Source of the DNA: Sarcophilus harrisii
Lineage: Eukaryota; Chordata; Mammalia; Dasyuromorphia; Dasyuridae
Assembly: GCF_902635505.1 (NCBI RefSeq)
Contig: NC_045427.1
Coordinates: 598,193,665-598,257,664, forward strand
Reading direction: 5' to 3'
DNA length: 64,000 nucleotides
Below the pieces are notes generated by a model. The model did not search any database and was not told the DNA's origin. It saw nothing but the letters and a program-made list of their open reading frames with translations. Positions within the stretch are counted from its first letter, which is position 1. Each line of letters starts with the position of its first letter. Shown here piece after piece: positions 1 to 11,471 of this stretch. The position numbers and the translations under genes are program-made.

Positions 1-1336
1 ACTCTGTAGATATGACATTGATGCAAATCAGTATGTTTGTAATGGCAAATAAAGCTAAAAAATAGTAATAATAACAGCTTACCTTTATGTAGTGTTTTTC
101 AAGTTTCCAGAGCACTTTCCTCATTCAGTCATGTAAATCTTATTATTTGTGCTTGGTCCACACCTGAGCATACTAGCCATTCTATGGGACAATAGCAGGT
201 TTCCTTGAGCAGAATGGGAGCCAGGACTCTGCATTCCAACTGAGTTGTGGCTTATAAGACTAGAATTCCTCACAATCTAAAGAATGCAGAAGGAAGCATA
301 TCTCCCCTGAATGGCCCTTGGCCAAAAAGGCAGCCACTAGTCATGGTGCCAGGCACATGCATCCTGCCTAAATCAGTGGAGTCTGTGCTTAAGAACAAAA
401 AGGGGCTTCTTTTTGTGAAAGTTGCAAAAGCAAACCTTAGAGTGATGTATAAATATTTAGGTATTATTATTTTTAGCAGCAACATTTGTGTGGATAAGTC
501 ACAATATCCCTGAATTTTCTTACTTTTAAAATGGACATATTTTTAACACTTCCCTCACTGAATTATTGTGAGACAATGACCATATAAATTCATTATTGCC
601 CATCTTTTGAGAATAGACTTGAGTAGAGAGAAATATTCACAGGAGATTTCAATTAATTATTCTTTCCAGAAAATGCAATAATTCTTTTTAAGGTTACGAA
701 AAAATTCAGGAGAAATTAGACATGTGTAAGAAAAGAAGGATGGAGAGACAAGAGGGAGTGAGAAGCTGTGGGGCCATGGACCAGGATTAAAGTCACAGAA
801 AAAGAAGCAAGAATATAAAACTCATCAGTGTGAGGAATAGGGTATGGGGGAAGGATTCTAACAGAGCCAGGAAGCATTATAGTTGATTACACTCTATACT
901 CAACTCCCAATCCATGAACCAGAAAATACATGAAATAGAAGAGAACAGAGAGAAGAACCAGACTTCCCTTGACAGAAATATCGGAATCCTCATTGCCAAA
1001 GGCAGTTAGCTGCCCAGCAATACCTAGAAGTTCTATAGTCATTCTCTACAGCTATGGGATCCCTATCTCTTCCTTTCTTTCCCTAGAAGAAAAGCATCCA
1101 AGGTTGTTCTGTCCTACTCTGAAGGCTCAGCTCAGAAAATAGGGAATAGGCCCTCAGGCCCCTCCACAATTATTTTGAGGTCAACTCTTTTTCTCTTCCC
1201 TGGAAACTTCCCAACTAATTATAGTGAAGCCATAAGGACTTAGAGTCAGACCCCTTTCCAATACTCAACTGCCAGGTTTCCCATCTACCTACCCAAGCCA
1301 AGCATTGTCCCAGAAAAAAAGAAAGTAACAAGTTAC
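1..1336. other. Left-edge intergenic sequence
   Basis: No coding exon was recognised. A MIR-type start (TTACCTTTATGTAGTG, AGAGCACTTTCCTCATTC) lies at about 75-150. The remainder is AT-rich sequence in which I see nothing to annotate. Confidence 0.5.
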
Positions 1337-1455
1337 CTCAAACATGTAGCCAAATGACTGGGGAACAGGAAGAAAGATGTTCTCCCCTTCCATCTCAAGA
1401 TGTACTTGTCTATGCCCCTGCCTACATGTGCCTAAGATAAAGAATAACATTCTCT
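1337..1455 (+). repeat. Local duplication, copy 1
   Basis: About 115 bp running from ACCTCAAACATGTAGCC through AAGATGTTCTC and CATCTCAAGATGTACTT to CCTAAGATAAAGAATAAC. It recurs in the same orientation at 3143-3262 with few differences. I do not recognise it as a known repeat family. Confidence 0.8.
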
Positions 1456-2214
1456 CCCATGGCCTTGGCTTAGTTCCATCAAGTTGTACTTCCCTGAAGG
1501 AAGCATTTGGCCTGGATGAGATCTGACGCAGCAAAAGTTGAATTTGTTCTTCTTCCCAAACAAACCAACCCGATAACTTGGCTCTTGCCTCCCAGCACCA
1601 TTCCTACTTTTCAGCATCCATAGGCACATCAATCCAATTCTGAAAATGAGGCAAAGCTCTTTGGAATATCAATATCCAGGAGGGGTTCCCAGGCAAGACC
1701 ATGGAAGTATATGCTTAGGGAACCTTAAGATAATGGGCAAATTCCTACCTGTTTCTTCCTCTGAGAAAAGGCTATAACCACTTGCTTCTGGTTAAAGTAC
1801 TTGGTGAATGAGACCCAAGTCACAAGTAACAGGACTGCAAGAAGGGATGATTCTGTCACTTCCTTTTCTACCTAAACTTAATTTGTGAACCAACATCATG
1901 CTCAATCCATGTTGACACTATGATCTCTCTATCTTTTGCAAAATGGGAGAGCCAATTAGTACAGAAGTCACAGTCTAACATCTCAACTAAGGCTATCTAC
2001 CATTGCCATACACGTTACTCTCCACAAACCATCCCTTTAAGCAACACCTATTTTTCAAGACCTTGCTCTGCCCCCTCCTTTTTCCCTGAGCCTAGAGAAC
2101 TATAGCTTCAGGGCAAACCTAAGACAAGTTGTTCTTCATGGCCTTTGAGCTCTCTCTTCTCAAACTTTTTTTTAGTATTTTTCCTGGCTTTCCCATAATA
2201 TCATTAACATTTGA

Positions 2215-2345
2215 GCTGAAACAGACCCTAGAGATCATTCTAGTCCAACCTCTTCATTTTCAACAGGAAGCAACTAAAGTCCCAGAAATGTAAAGTGACT
2301 TGCCAATGTAACTCAAGACTGGAATAGGATCTCAGATTCTCATTT
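2215..2345 (+). mobile_element. MIR-like SINE fragment
   Basis: Contains AGAGATCATTCTAGTCCAAC, AACTAAAGTCCCAGAAATG and AAGTGACTTGCCAATG, the order of a MIR/CORE SINE core. It is diverged. Confidence 0.5.
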
Positions 2346-2505
2346 CATCGCTTTCTTCATTTCTCCATACTTCCATTTCTTTTGCATTTAACAATTCTAC
2401 TTTGAATCACAGTAATTTGATTATAAGCCTTCCCTACCACTCTTCCAAAATTAGATTATAAATTCCTTGAGGGAAGAGCAAATTGATATGCTCAAAACAG
2501 TAGAC

Positions 2506-3132
2506 ATATCCCAAAGACATCCAAAAAAGGGAAAATTGTACAAAAATCTTTACAGCAACTCTTTTTTTTACGGAGGCTAAGAATTGCAAATCCAAAGGAC
2601 ATCCATCATTTGAGGAATGGCTAAAGGAGCTCTGGTATGTGATTGTAATAGAATATTATTCTGCTATAAGAAATGATAAATAGGATGATTTCAGAAAAAC
2701 CAGGAAAGACCTATATGAACTGATGCATAATGAAGGGAAGACAACCAGGAGTATATAACACACAGCAACAGCAATATTTCTCAAAGAATTGACTTAGTTA
2801 TTCTCAGCAACATAATGATCCAAGACAATCCCAAAGGATTAATAATGAACCGCACTATCTGCCTCCAGAGAAAGAACTGATATTGTTTGAATACAAATTG
2901 AAGCATGCGATTTTTCACTTTCTTTCATTTTTTCCTCTTATATGAGTCTTCTAGTAGAAAAATAACTAATATGGGAATGTTTTACACAATTGTACATGTA
3001 TAACCAATATCTGATTGCTTATCATGGCAGGGGAAGGAGAATTTGGAACTCAATACTTTAAATAAAAGTGTTTAAAAAAAGAAACTCCCCCCCAAAAAAT
3101 AAATAAAGAGCTGGTAATTATATAATGGGAAA
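2506..3132 (+). mobile_element. 5'-truncated L1, 3' UTR only
   Basis: It follows the opossum-type L1 3' UTR: CCCAAAGACATCCAAAAAAG, ATTTGAGGAATGGCTAAA, GAATATTATTCTGCTATAAG, GAACTGATGCATAATGAAG, GATCCAAGACAATCCCAAAG and CCAGAGAAAGAACTGA, then a purine-rich 3' end. A 12-bp flanking duplication AAAACAGTAGAC occurs at 2494-2505 and 3133-3144. About 40 A-rich bases after the usual 3' end suggest an extended or transduced tail. Confidence 0.75.
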
Positions 3133-3142
3133 AAAACAGTAG

Positions 3143-3262
3143 ACCTCAAATTTGTAGCCAAGTGACTGGGGGGACACGGAGAAAGATGTTCTCTCTTTCC
3201 ATCTCAAGATGTACTTATCTGTGCCCCTGCCTACATGTGCCTAAGACAAAGAATAACATGAA
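3143..3262 (+). repeat. Local duplication, copy 2
   Basis: The partner of 1337-1455: ACCTCAAATTTGTAGCC, AAGATGTTCTC, CATCTCAAGATGTACTT and CCTAAGACAAAGAATAAC. An L1 3' end is inserted immediately to its left. Confidence 0.8.
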
Positions 3263-4224
3263 AAACATGGAATGGAATTTGAGGATACTCCTTACAAGTA
3301 GTTTTCAATATAATTCTTCCGGCTTTGTCTTACTTCACATTATTTTTGGATTACACTGGTCATTCAACACAACAGTCCTAAACACAGAAACTGTTAAAGT
3401 TGCTCACTTAGAGATAATCATGTAAGGAATAAGATTTCATTCTCTCAAAGTACTGCCCATATTGATGGTTTAACTTGATATTAAGGGTCTTGGAGTGGGA
3501 GCCATTGTCCCTAGGTTAGGTTGTTGACTGAATATAAAGTCAAATTCTGGGTGGTGCAGAGAGAGGGCAAAAAGAGGGATAAAATAGAGGAAATGTGGAT
3601 TCAAGATTCTCTACTCCCAGATATATTTTCTTATGAGTGTTGTTTTTGAGGGTGAAGCAGTGTGCTACTTGTTCATACTGCAGAACTCAAGTGTATCCAT
3701 TCAGGCTTTTTTGGGATTGCAAAATGAAAGCTTCATGTAGCATTGGTGGAGTAGCATCAAGTCACAGGCAAAGACGGGAGTAGGTCAGGCAAAGTCAGGA
3801 TACCGATCAAAAACTCTTAATGACTGTCTTCTAGCAATGGCACCACCTGCACATGCTTTCAAACCTTCCTCCTTAATTAACAACAATAAACAAAGCAAAA
3901 GAAAAGATTCAAAATACCAAGACTCTTTGTCCTTCCAGATGGAGTAGCCAAAGTCCAACAATGGGTTAAAGCACAGTTTTAGCTGCTTAAAATAGGTGCG
4001 GCTGTTCCCTGAAGGTAGGGAGAAACATCTCGTTATAGCTGCCAAAATCATGCTGGGACAACTCAGATCTCTCCAAGCTGACTTAGTCGGTCTACAAGAT
4101 AGTAAGGTTCAGGGAGAGTGTGTCCTTAGGGCACTTAGTAAATCAAGGGATGTCAAGACAAAGGAGACCTCCTGACCAAAATTTAGTAGGGAATGAATAG
4201 TAGATAAGAATGAATCACAAGAGT
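3263..4224. other. Intergenic, nothing recognised
   Basis: No coding exon, RNA gene or clear repeat could be identified. Several short open frames are present but none resembles a known protein. Confidence 0.5.
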
Positions 4225-4690
4225 TGGTTAGGGGGCTTCACAGGCCATATCAACTCATATCTGAACAAGAATCTCTTAGATATACCCCAGCATGTAGTAG
4301 AATATACCGCAGCTCCCTATTTCACTTTGGGATAGCTCTAATTGCAAGGGGGCTTTTTCTGCCTAGCTCTTCTCTGCAAGGAGTCAATTTTTTTCTCCTA
4401 GAGCCAAGCAGAAGCGCAATCCTTCCATAAATTAGCCTTTTAAATACTTGAACAGAACTAACATGTTTCCTTTAAATTTCTTGTGCATGCTAACCATCCC
4501 TAATTTCTTCAGTTTTTTTTTTTCCTTTTCAGTCAGGGTCTTCAGTTCCCTCATCATACTTAAGTCACTCTTTTCTGGATAACCTTGCAGCTTGTGCTCA
4601 GAAGTGAACAGCACCATAAATGTTGCCTGATCCAGAGAACAGAACATAGTAGGACAATTATTACCTCTCATACTGGACACTACACAGCTA
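4225..4690. mobile_element. CR1/L3-type LINE 3' relic
   Basis: It contains 'CACTTTGGGATAGCTCTAAT', 'CCTTTTAAATACTTGAACAG', 'GTTCCCTCATCATACTTAAG' and 'GATAACCTTGCAGCTTGTGC', then 'GTAGGACAATTATTACCTC'. This order fits the ancient CR1/L3 LINE 3' region read antisense. It is old and decayed. Confidence 0.6.
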
Positions 4691-4734
4691 AGATTTAGAG
4701 TCTAAGGCTGCATTGGCTCTTTGTCTGGCATTTC

Positions 4735-4850
4735 ACATAGTTAGTTTCCCCCCTGGACTGTTAGCTGCCTTTCTTTGTATCCCCAGCAGTTAGCACAGTA
4801 CCTGGCACGTAGTGGGTACTTAATAAATTTTTAGGGATTGAGTAGTTCAT
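4735..4850 (+). mobile_element. L2-type LINE 3' end
   Basis: Signature terminal order: TGGACTGTTAGCTGCC, TTGTATCCCCAGCAGTTAGC, CAGTACCTGGCACGTAG and GGTACTTAATAAAT. Similar tails lie at 8620 and 62680. Confidence 0.65.
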
Positions 4851-5437
4851 GTTGAGTTTATAGCTTGCTAAAACTCCCAGAGAAGGAGTCCCTCTCTTCA
4901 AGTCACTGCTTGCCTTCATATGGAGGTAAAATTGGACGGGTGTTTGCAGCTTTAGAGTTATCAGGTTGCCCTCCCGACTTCACTCTTTTAGAGAATTAGG
5001 ATTGGTCTAGTAATGGACAACTATGTCCACAAAACTCCGATAATCTGAGTCTCTTGGGCCAAACATGCCCAACTTCTCTTCCTACACAAATTCAATATAA
5101 CCTGCCTCTTCTACATCCCCAAACCAACCAGTCTCTTTTCTCCCTTACCAAGGTGTGGTCATTGCCCCCTCCATGGCCTCGGGCCACTTCCAAGATAAAC
5201 TAGTCCTTATTGTCGTGTCAAGCCGCCAAACCCACTGTCCTCAGAAGTGAAATCAAGGAGGAGAAACTTCGGGGCTAGGCTTGGGAGCTTTAGGAGGAAG
5301 AGAGCAGCACTCAAACCTACTTCAAGAGGTTCCGGAGGAGCCACAGCACCCCAGTCCCGCCACCCTGGCCTCAGTAGCCAAACATCACTGGCATTCCAAG
5401 CACTCGGTGGTAACCTCTTGGTCCGAAGGAAAGTGTT

Positions 5438-5443
5438 TATATA
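5438..5443 (+). promoter_or_regulatory. TATA-like element
   Basis: TATATA in the context GTGTTTATATACAGTGC at the left edge of the CpG island. If used, a rightward start near 5468 and a first exon ending at 5887 (TGA|GTAAGT) would follow. There is no evidence of transcription from sequence alone. Confidence 0.35.
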
Positions 5444-6700
5444 CAGTGCAAAAGCAAACGGCGGGCAGACCCTGTCCTCAACGCCCCCCCTCTCTCCCCC
5501 GCCCCCCCCGCCCTCTTCCACCCCAAGAGGCGTGGTAGGTGAGAGAAAGCAGTTTGGGAACTATGCCTTAGGAACGCTAAGTGGCCTCCGAGGTCCTCAG
5601 CCAAGACTGACCTGGCACTGGGAGGCCAGGAGGGCAGAGAGGGCAGCACAGAAGCTGCCTGAGTGGAGAGAGCCGGATGCTCGCTGTCCGCAACCTGGGT
5701 CTCGGGACAGGGGCTGGGCTGAGGGCTCCCCCCTCCACCCCGGGGGCCCCCGGCTCAGATCTCAGCTCCCGGCAGAGCTGCCGAGGCGGTTAAAGTCCTG
5801 CAGGCAGAGAGAAAGGACAAAGAGAGAGCGAAAGAAGAGGACCGAAGCTCGAGAGAGTTCCGCGGCCCAGAGTGAGGCCGGGATTGAGTAAGTTAGGGGA
5901 AACAGCCGGCTTCTGCTTCTGCTCCAGCTCCGGCAAACCCACTTTTTTGGAGGCTGATGCAATCTCGGGGCCAGCCGGAGGAGGGGGCTCCCTGGCTGTC
6001 CTTCGACCTCCCCTCCCCTTCCTCTCCTGCGCTCCCCGCCCGTTCCCAAGGCGGGCAGGCGGAGCGTCCCGGCGTCCCGAGCCCCCAGACGAAGCGAGGA
6101 CTAGACAGCGCCTGTCTGGGCACCTCAGGCGCGGGCATACTCGGGCTGTCTGGTTGTCCGACTGGCTGGCCGTCAGTCTGCCAGCCTGCCTGCCGGCACC
6201 GCCCACCCCCTCCACTCACGCGCCTCCCGAGGGGGCTAGCTGGGGGTCTGCCTGGCAGTCGGGCCACTCTGGGGGAGCCTCTGGCCTCCATCCATCTGCC
6301 CTTTCGTCCGTCAGTCCGTCAGTCCGGCGGAGCCTGCGTTACCTGGGCGGGTTGGCAGCGGCCTCGGTCCGGCTGAGGGCCGGCATCCCCAGCACTCTCC
6401 GCCAACTAGACCCCCGGCACTGCAGGACCAAACCGCCGCGGTCGCAGCCGCTACCCGGACCCTGCGGCCCGCCCCGTCAGCTCATTGGCTGCTTCTGCCG
6501 GTCCGCCCAGGTGAGAGCCGCCCCCGGGAGGAGGGGAAAGCCGAAGGAGGGGAGGAGGAAGAGGGAGGGAAAGAGAGGAAAAGGAGCGGAGAGATCGGGA
6601 AAGCCAGCGAGGGGAAAACCGTGGACTAGAAACTCGCCAACCACCTGAGGACCGCCCCTTAAAGGGCCCTCTGAGAGCACGCACGCCCGCTGCCTACTTC
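5440..6700. promoter_or_regulatory. CpG island / candidate bidirectional promoter
   Basis: This is the only GC- and CpG-rich kilobase in the window. On the minus strand a CCAAT box (6488-6484), a TGACG half-site (6479-6475) and a GGGGCGGGC GC box (6475-6467) stand in promoter order, with a strong donor CCCAG|GTAACG at 6343/6342. On the plus strand TATATA at 5438-5443 and donors TGA|GTAAGT (5887/5888) and CCCAG|GTGAGA (6510/6511) are seen. Human gene order places GRAMD2A, also leftward, just beyond the PKM 3' end, so this may be its promoter; that is inference, as no GRAM-domain exon was found. Long open frames here are composition-driven. Confidence 0.7.
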
Positions 6701-6854
6701 TAGTTCACCTGCTCAAGCCCCACGCCCAGTCGCTTCGGTGGCGTTAGTTACGGAGCTGATCAGCGCCAGAGCTTGCAGGTCTGTGCATCACAGCCCTGGA
6801 ATGAGAGAACTGCAGAGTTTGCGAGAGAACTCCGCAGCCTATACCCATGCCTGG

Positions 6855-6980
6855 AAGAGCATCCCCTCCATAATTTCCGAACAAGTGGTCATCAAACTCC
6901 TGCTTGAAATCTTCCAAAGAGTTTGAACCCATGACTTCCCCAAGCAATCCATCCTACTTTGGAATAGCTCTAGTGGTTAA
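6855..6980. mobile_element. CR1/L3-like LINE fragment
   Basis: ACTCCTGCTTGAAATCTTCC, ACCCATGACTTCCCCAAG and CTACTTTGGAATAGCTCTAG resemble part of the same CR1/L3 region seen at 4225. It is short and diverged. Confidence 0.4.
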
Positions 6981-7084
6981 GAGCTATTCCTGGAACATAC
7001 TTGCTAAGTTCCGGAAGCTTGTTATGGGAATTTTCTGAGTCGCTAGATACTGCAACCCAGATTCTAGTCTCAAGAATCCCACAC

Positions 7085-7315
7085 TACAGAAAGTTCCTTC
7101 TTTCCTTCCTCTTTCCTTCCTTTCTTTTCCTCTCTTTTTCCCTTCCTCCCTCCCTCCCTCTCTCCCTCTCTCCCTCTCTCCTTCTGTCTTTCATTCCTTC
7201 CTTTCTTCTTTCCTTCCTTCCTTTTTCTTTCTTCTTTTTTCATTTGTATTTCCCTTTTCTTCTTTCTTGCTTTATTCCCTTCCTCCCTCCTTCCCTCTTT
7301 CTTTTGTGCTTTCTT
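7085..7315. repeat. CT-rich (CCTT/CCCT)n simple sequence
   Basis: An imperfect pyrimidine tract of CTTTCCTTCC, CTCCCTCCCT and CTCTCCCT units. The serine/leucine/proline-rich open frame across it is an artefact of composition. Confidence 0.9.
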
Positions 7316-7399
7316 TTAAAAATATCTACTTACAGAGTAGCTATGTCCTCTCCATGCATAGAAGTTATACACTGACATATCATTGAAGTATATTCAGAA

Positions 7400-7699
7400 A
7401 AACACTGGGAAATGAATGTAAACTGTTTGATTTTTGTTTTTCTCCCCGGGTTATTTTTTACCTTCTGAATCCAATTCTCCCTGAGCAACAAGAGAACTGT
7501 TTGGATCTGCACACATACATTGTATCTAGGATATACTACAACATATTCAACATATATAGGACTGCTTGCCATCTAGGGGTGGGGGTGGAGGGTGGGAGGG
7601 AAAAATCGGAACAGAAGTGAGTGCAAGGGATAATGTTGTAAAAAAAAAAATTACCCTGGCATGGGTTCTGTCAATAAAAAGTTACTATAATAAAAAAAA
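7400..7699 (+). mobile_element. Young 5'-truncated L1 with target-site duplication
   Basis: 300 bp of L1 3' UTR: CACTGGGAAATGAATGTAAA, CAACAAGAGAACTGTTTGG, CTGCTTGCCATCTAGGGG, AACAGAAGTGAGTGCAAGG and GTTCTGTCAATAAAAAGTTA, with an A tail. A perfect 14-bp duplication AAGTATATTCAGAA occurs at 7386-7399 and 7700-7713. The perfect duplication and close match to the antisense copies at 11928 and 13340 imply a recent insertion. Confidence 0.9.
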
Positions 7700-7754
7700 A
7701 AGTATATTCAGAATTTAACGTGTATTAAGTACCAACTAAGTCAATAGCTGACAC

Positions 7755-7930
7755 AAATAGAAACTTATTAGCTGTGTGATCCTTAACCCCATCACTTAAC
7801 CCGGTTTGCCTCAATAAGTTCCTTATCCATAAAAAGAGCAGGAGAAGGAAATGTCAAAGCACTTCAGTATCTTGGACAAGACCAAATGGGCTCAGAAAGA
7901 GTCAGAGGAGGTGGGGACCAATCAATAACA
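7755..7930 (+). mobile_element. Marsupial SINE fragment
   Basis: TTAGCTGTGTGATCC, CCATCACTTAACCC, TTGCCTCAATAAGTTCC and AGCAGGAGAAGGAAATG follow the reverse arrangement of the SINE present at 42395. It is partial. Confidence 0.5.
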
Positions 7931-8274
7931 ATGATGTGCAAAATATAATCTCTATACTTATGAATGTCTGGAACCTTGATCTTAGATTCATTAATGTGTG
8001 ATATCTGAAACAATCAAGCAAAAATGACAGTGACATTATTTGGACACACTGAGAGTTGTAGCTTTTATGTTACATGTGGTAGGATGGAGTTGTATGCATA
8101 TGAACATGCATTTGCACCAGAGTGAGTGTTATCTGCATGCTTTCATACATTGAGACCTTATATGTGTCTACTTGTGTGTGGCTTGTAGTGGAGGATATCA
8201 GGTGCCTGTGTATGGACGAATGTATATATACCACCTATAAAACTTCTGAGACATAATTTCCTTTATAATGACAT

Positions 8275-8365
8275 GCAGGGGAAAGAACATTGGATTTTTG
8301 AGTCAGAAGGAAGACCTGGATTCAAATTCCAGCTCTGTTACTTTTGGAACTTTGGACAAATGTTT
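8275..8365 (+). mobile_element. SINE fragment
   Basis: GGGGAAAGAACATTGGATTT, GAGTCAGAAGGAAGACCTGG and ATTCAAATTCCAGCTCTG match the 5' half of the SINE type seen at 48200. Confidence 0.6.
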
Positions 8366-8559
8366 AACTTTATAAAAAGAAGAACTTGACTTAATGCCCA
8401 GTAAGATTTCTTTAAATTCTAGTAGACTAGAAACCTCTCCCTGTGTTTTCCTTCCTTTCCCTCCTTCTTCATCACTTCCACCAGCCTCCTTACTCCTCAC
8501 AATACTTCTTCAATTTCTCTAGCCCCGGGGAACCTCATGGAGGATCCAAGGCCTTTCCA

Positions 8560-8750
8560 TCTATTCTGCATGTATTTCTACTATATCAATTTATTTATTT
8601 GTTCCCTCCATCAGAATGTAAATTTCTTGAAGGCAGGGTACTTTTACCCCCTCCCTTTTTTTTTTTTTTTTTTTTTTGTATTTCTAGAACTTAGCTCAGA
8701 GCCTGTCACATAGTAATGACTAAATAAATGCTGGTTGATTGGTTGATTAA
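8560..8750 (+). mobile_element. L2-type LINE 3' end with internal poly-T
   Basis: GAATGTAAATTTCTTGAAGG, then a 23-base T run, then GTATTTCTAGAACTTAGC, CTGTCACATAGTAATG and ACTAAATAAATGCTGG. The order is that of an L2 3' end. Confidence 0.6.
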
Positions 8751-9880
8751 TCTTAAGAGAATTGCAGAATGATGCACACAAAATGACATATCTTTGGATT
8801 CTTCTAGTCTGTCTCCCTCTTCCATGAGGTCAAGGATGATCCCTGGCAAATCACTTGCTCTTTTAGGGCCAGCCCTCAGCCCCAGTGACTGAAGTTTAAC
8901 AGCAGAGCCACCATGACAACCAGATTATCTAAATTCATGTCTGTTGTTTCATATCTCTTAATATTCCTCCAATCTGCTTTTGAAAATGACCACTGGGCAT
9001 CATAAAGGGACCAGGAAAGTTAGTTGGAGTAGGGAAACCAGGGCTGGGGAGAGGTAAGGACAGAATACTGCTAAGAGAAGAGGGACCTCCTCAGAATTCT
9101 AGACTCTTATTTAAGAAGAAATGACCCAGTACTAGCATCCCCAAATTTTGGCAACGGTTTCCAATATCTTCAGGCTATTTTGAAGTGCCCCAAAGCTAAA
9201 GGCTATAGCTACAACTGATTTGAAGAGGAAGCAGTTGTAAGACCATGGAGAGGGTCATAAGGGAGTTGGGGGGATTTATGGGGAGATATGGAGAGGAAAG
9301 AGTTATGGGGATGAAAGGACATTTATAGTGAATGGGCAATATGTGAAGGGGTTATTATTGGGATTGAAGGCCAGTGGTAAGAGGATATGTAGGTGAAATG
9401 AGGAGAGTGTACAATTAAGGATAATAGAGCAATTGTAAGAAAATTTTAGAGGTGGAGTTGATACAAGGCATAATGGGGAAGGCCTAATTATTAGGTTATG
9501 GGAGGAGATAAGTGATGAAAAAGTTTTAGGGGAATGTATAAGATTACACAATTACACAGGTTGATGGAGAGGAGGCAAAATTATAAGAGAAGGAAGAGTG
9601 AATGGGGAAGGGAATAAGCACTTATTAAATATCCACTATGTCCCAGGTAATGTACCAAGTGCTTTATAAATATTATTTCATTTGATAGAATAGTTATGGG
9701 AGATTTATAGATGTTGATGTGGGGAGGGTAAGTTCTGGAGGGTAATATATATTATTTGAAGAAGTTTAGAACAGTTAATCCTTTGTTTCTTACTTCATTA
9801 TACAGTTTTTTCTTATCTTTAACTTTCTACTGGCAGTGTTGGCCTCCTAGGTCAAAGAATCTGGAATACCCAATACCTCT
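8751..9880. other. Intergenic, mostly nothing recognised
   Basis: A MIR-type piece (AGCACTTATTAAATATCC, AAGTGCTTTATAAATATT) lies at about 9615-9690. The rest holds no recognised exon or repeat. Confidence 0.5.
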
Positions 9881-10423
9881 TGTTATGGGCCAGAACTCTG
9901 AAACAAGGATTCTTACAAGATGCTAACTCAGTGGAATTAATAAATACAATGGTTATCCAGTTTAGCATGGTGCTTAATAGTTCTCTAAATTCAGTATGAT
10001 TGATTTAATCTTACAACAAATAATGGTTTCCTAGTAATATAATGATTGGTTTCTACTCAGTGTAGAGCATATAAGCTGAGACAAACTCAGCCAAGGTCAG
10101 AGCCAGATTCACTGAGAGACAGATTCATTCCATGGTCCACCTTTGTGGTGGCTGGAGGCTGAAGCACAAGCCCTTGGACTCAGATTCATTCATCCTGTCT
10201 CGCACCACTTTGGTGGCAGGGCTTTCCTTCTTAGCTTCTCCACTGAAACCAAGACTCTGGAAGGCCTTTAAAAAAGCTAGCCCGGGCCACCGGCAAGGAA
10301 ACTAGACTGTGAAGGAGATAATAAAGGATCTGGACTTTAATACCTGGTTATTCTTGTGGTGATTACTGAATTGAAATGAAGGTTGCTCCCAAAACCTCCA
10401 GGAAACCAACTGAGAACATTACA
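9881..10423 (+). mobile_element. Solo LTR fossil, family A
   Basis: A 543-bp LTR starting TGTTATGGGCC and ending ACATTACA. It has an ATATAA box near 10068 and an AATAAA signal near 10320. A 6-bp flanking repeat (ACCTCT / GCCTCT) supports an endogenous-retrovirus-type insertion. A second, inverted copy of the same family is at 32620-33105. No internal coding region lies next to it, so it is a solo LTR. It looks old, judging by divergence between the two copies. Confidence 0.8.
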
Positions 10424-10429
10424 GCCTCT

Positions 10430-11471
10430 GACCGGAACCAGCCCTGAGCTAGGGGGATGCTTCTCTTTTTTCCCAGCCAAGAATAGCCATGGCCTTGCCC
10501 CAGGCCAGATCCTATTACAAACACAGATCACATTTACTCTAGTTTTTTCAAATCATTATTTCCTTCCTGGTTTTCTCCCCCTGCCCCCACCTCCTTCTGG
10601 AGAAATTTGGACTGTGCTCCACGATTCCCAGGAGGAGGGGATCTCCCTCATCTCCACATACTCCCAGTCTAGGCTAAGGGAAAATATCCCTCAGTCCTAC
10701 CTGCTTGGAATATGTGGGCCTGGCGAGATATTTCTCTGCCCTTCCCTCCCTCATCACTATAGTAATAAAGACAGGTCAGTTCTCAGACTGGGCAGTTCTA
10801 AAAACCTGTCCAAAATATGAGACTTTGTTTCATGACATTTTCCTGCTCACCATCTCACTTTACCAAGTTTTTTAAAGTTTACACTTAAGGTATAATCCAG
10901 AGACACTGTGACTGTTCCAGTCAAGTCTAAACAGGTATAACAGAAACCTAATTCTGTCATGACTACCTGCACTGGGTCACTGAGGAGGCTGTTTAATTTC
11001 AAGCATTCTTTATATCCCTCCCTCACATGGGCAGGAGGACCTAGTAAACCAGGAATCTCCTCTCTTTGCAAGAAAGGCTCTGGTTTATCCTTGCCCTTCC
11101 TTCTTTCTAAATTTCATCATTTCACTCAGAACAGAAGACTGAACATGTTTTTTCAGTCTTCCCTTCCTAGCACCAAAAATGAGCAGCCATTTTGGGGTCA
11201 GGTACATGCTTATATTCTCTCTTGGTATGTCAGAAAGCAAAAGCCAAACACAGACTGCCTAATTCATTCAGATTGATGTCTCATACTCCACATTTAATTT
11301 TCTAGAGTTCTCAAGAACCATTCTTGTTTCAAGTTCAGAATTTCAAGTGGCATACAGAACATATTTTTCTCTCTATTCTCCACTCCTCATTCTCTAAGTC
11401 TTCTGGCCACAGGACTACCCAACTTGTTCCAGGAACAAATCTATCCTTTCAAGCACTCTAGTCTAGATCAA
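10430..11471. other. Intergenic, nothing recognised
   Basis: No exon, RNA gene or identifiable repeat was seen. A 145-codon open frame at 10383-10820 starts inside the LTR and has no recognisable domain, so I do not call it a gene. Confidence 0.5.

Noticed and set aside
5247-6648. Long open frames on both strands in the CpG island
   Set aside because: They are rich in Arg, Pro, Gly and Ser and overlap on both strands as expected from high GC. No domain is recognisable, and splice donors interrupt them.
7001-7375. Phe/Leu/Ser-rich 124-codon membrane-like protein
   Set aside because: Encoded by the CT-rich simple sequence, so hydrophobicity is compositional.
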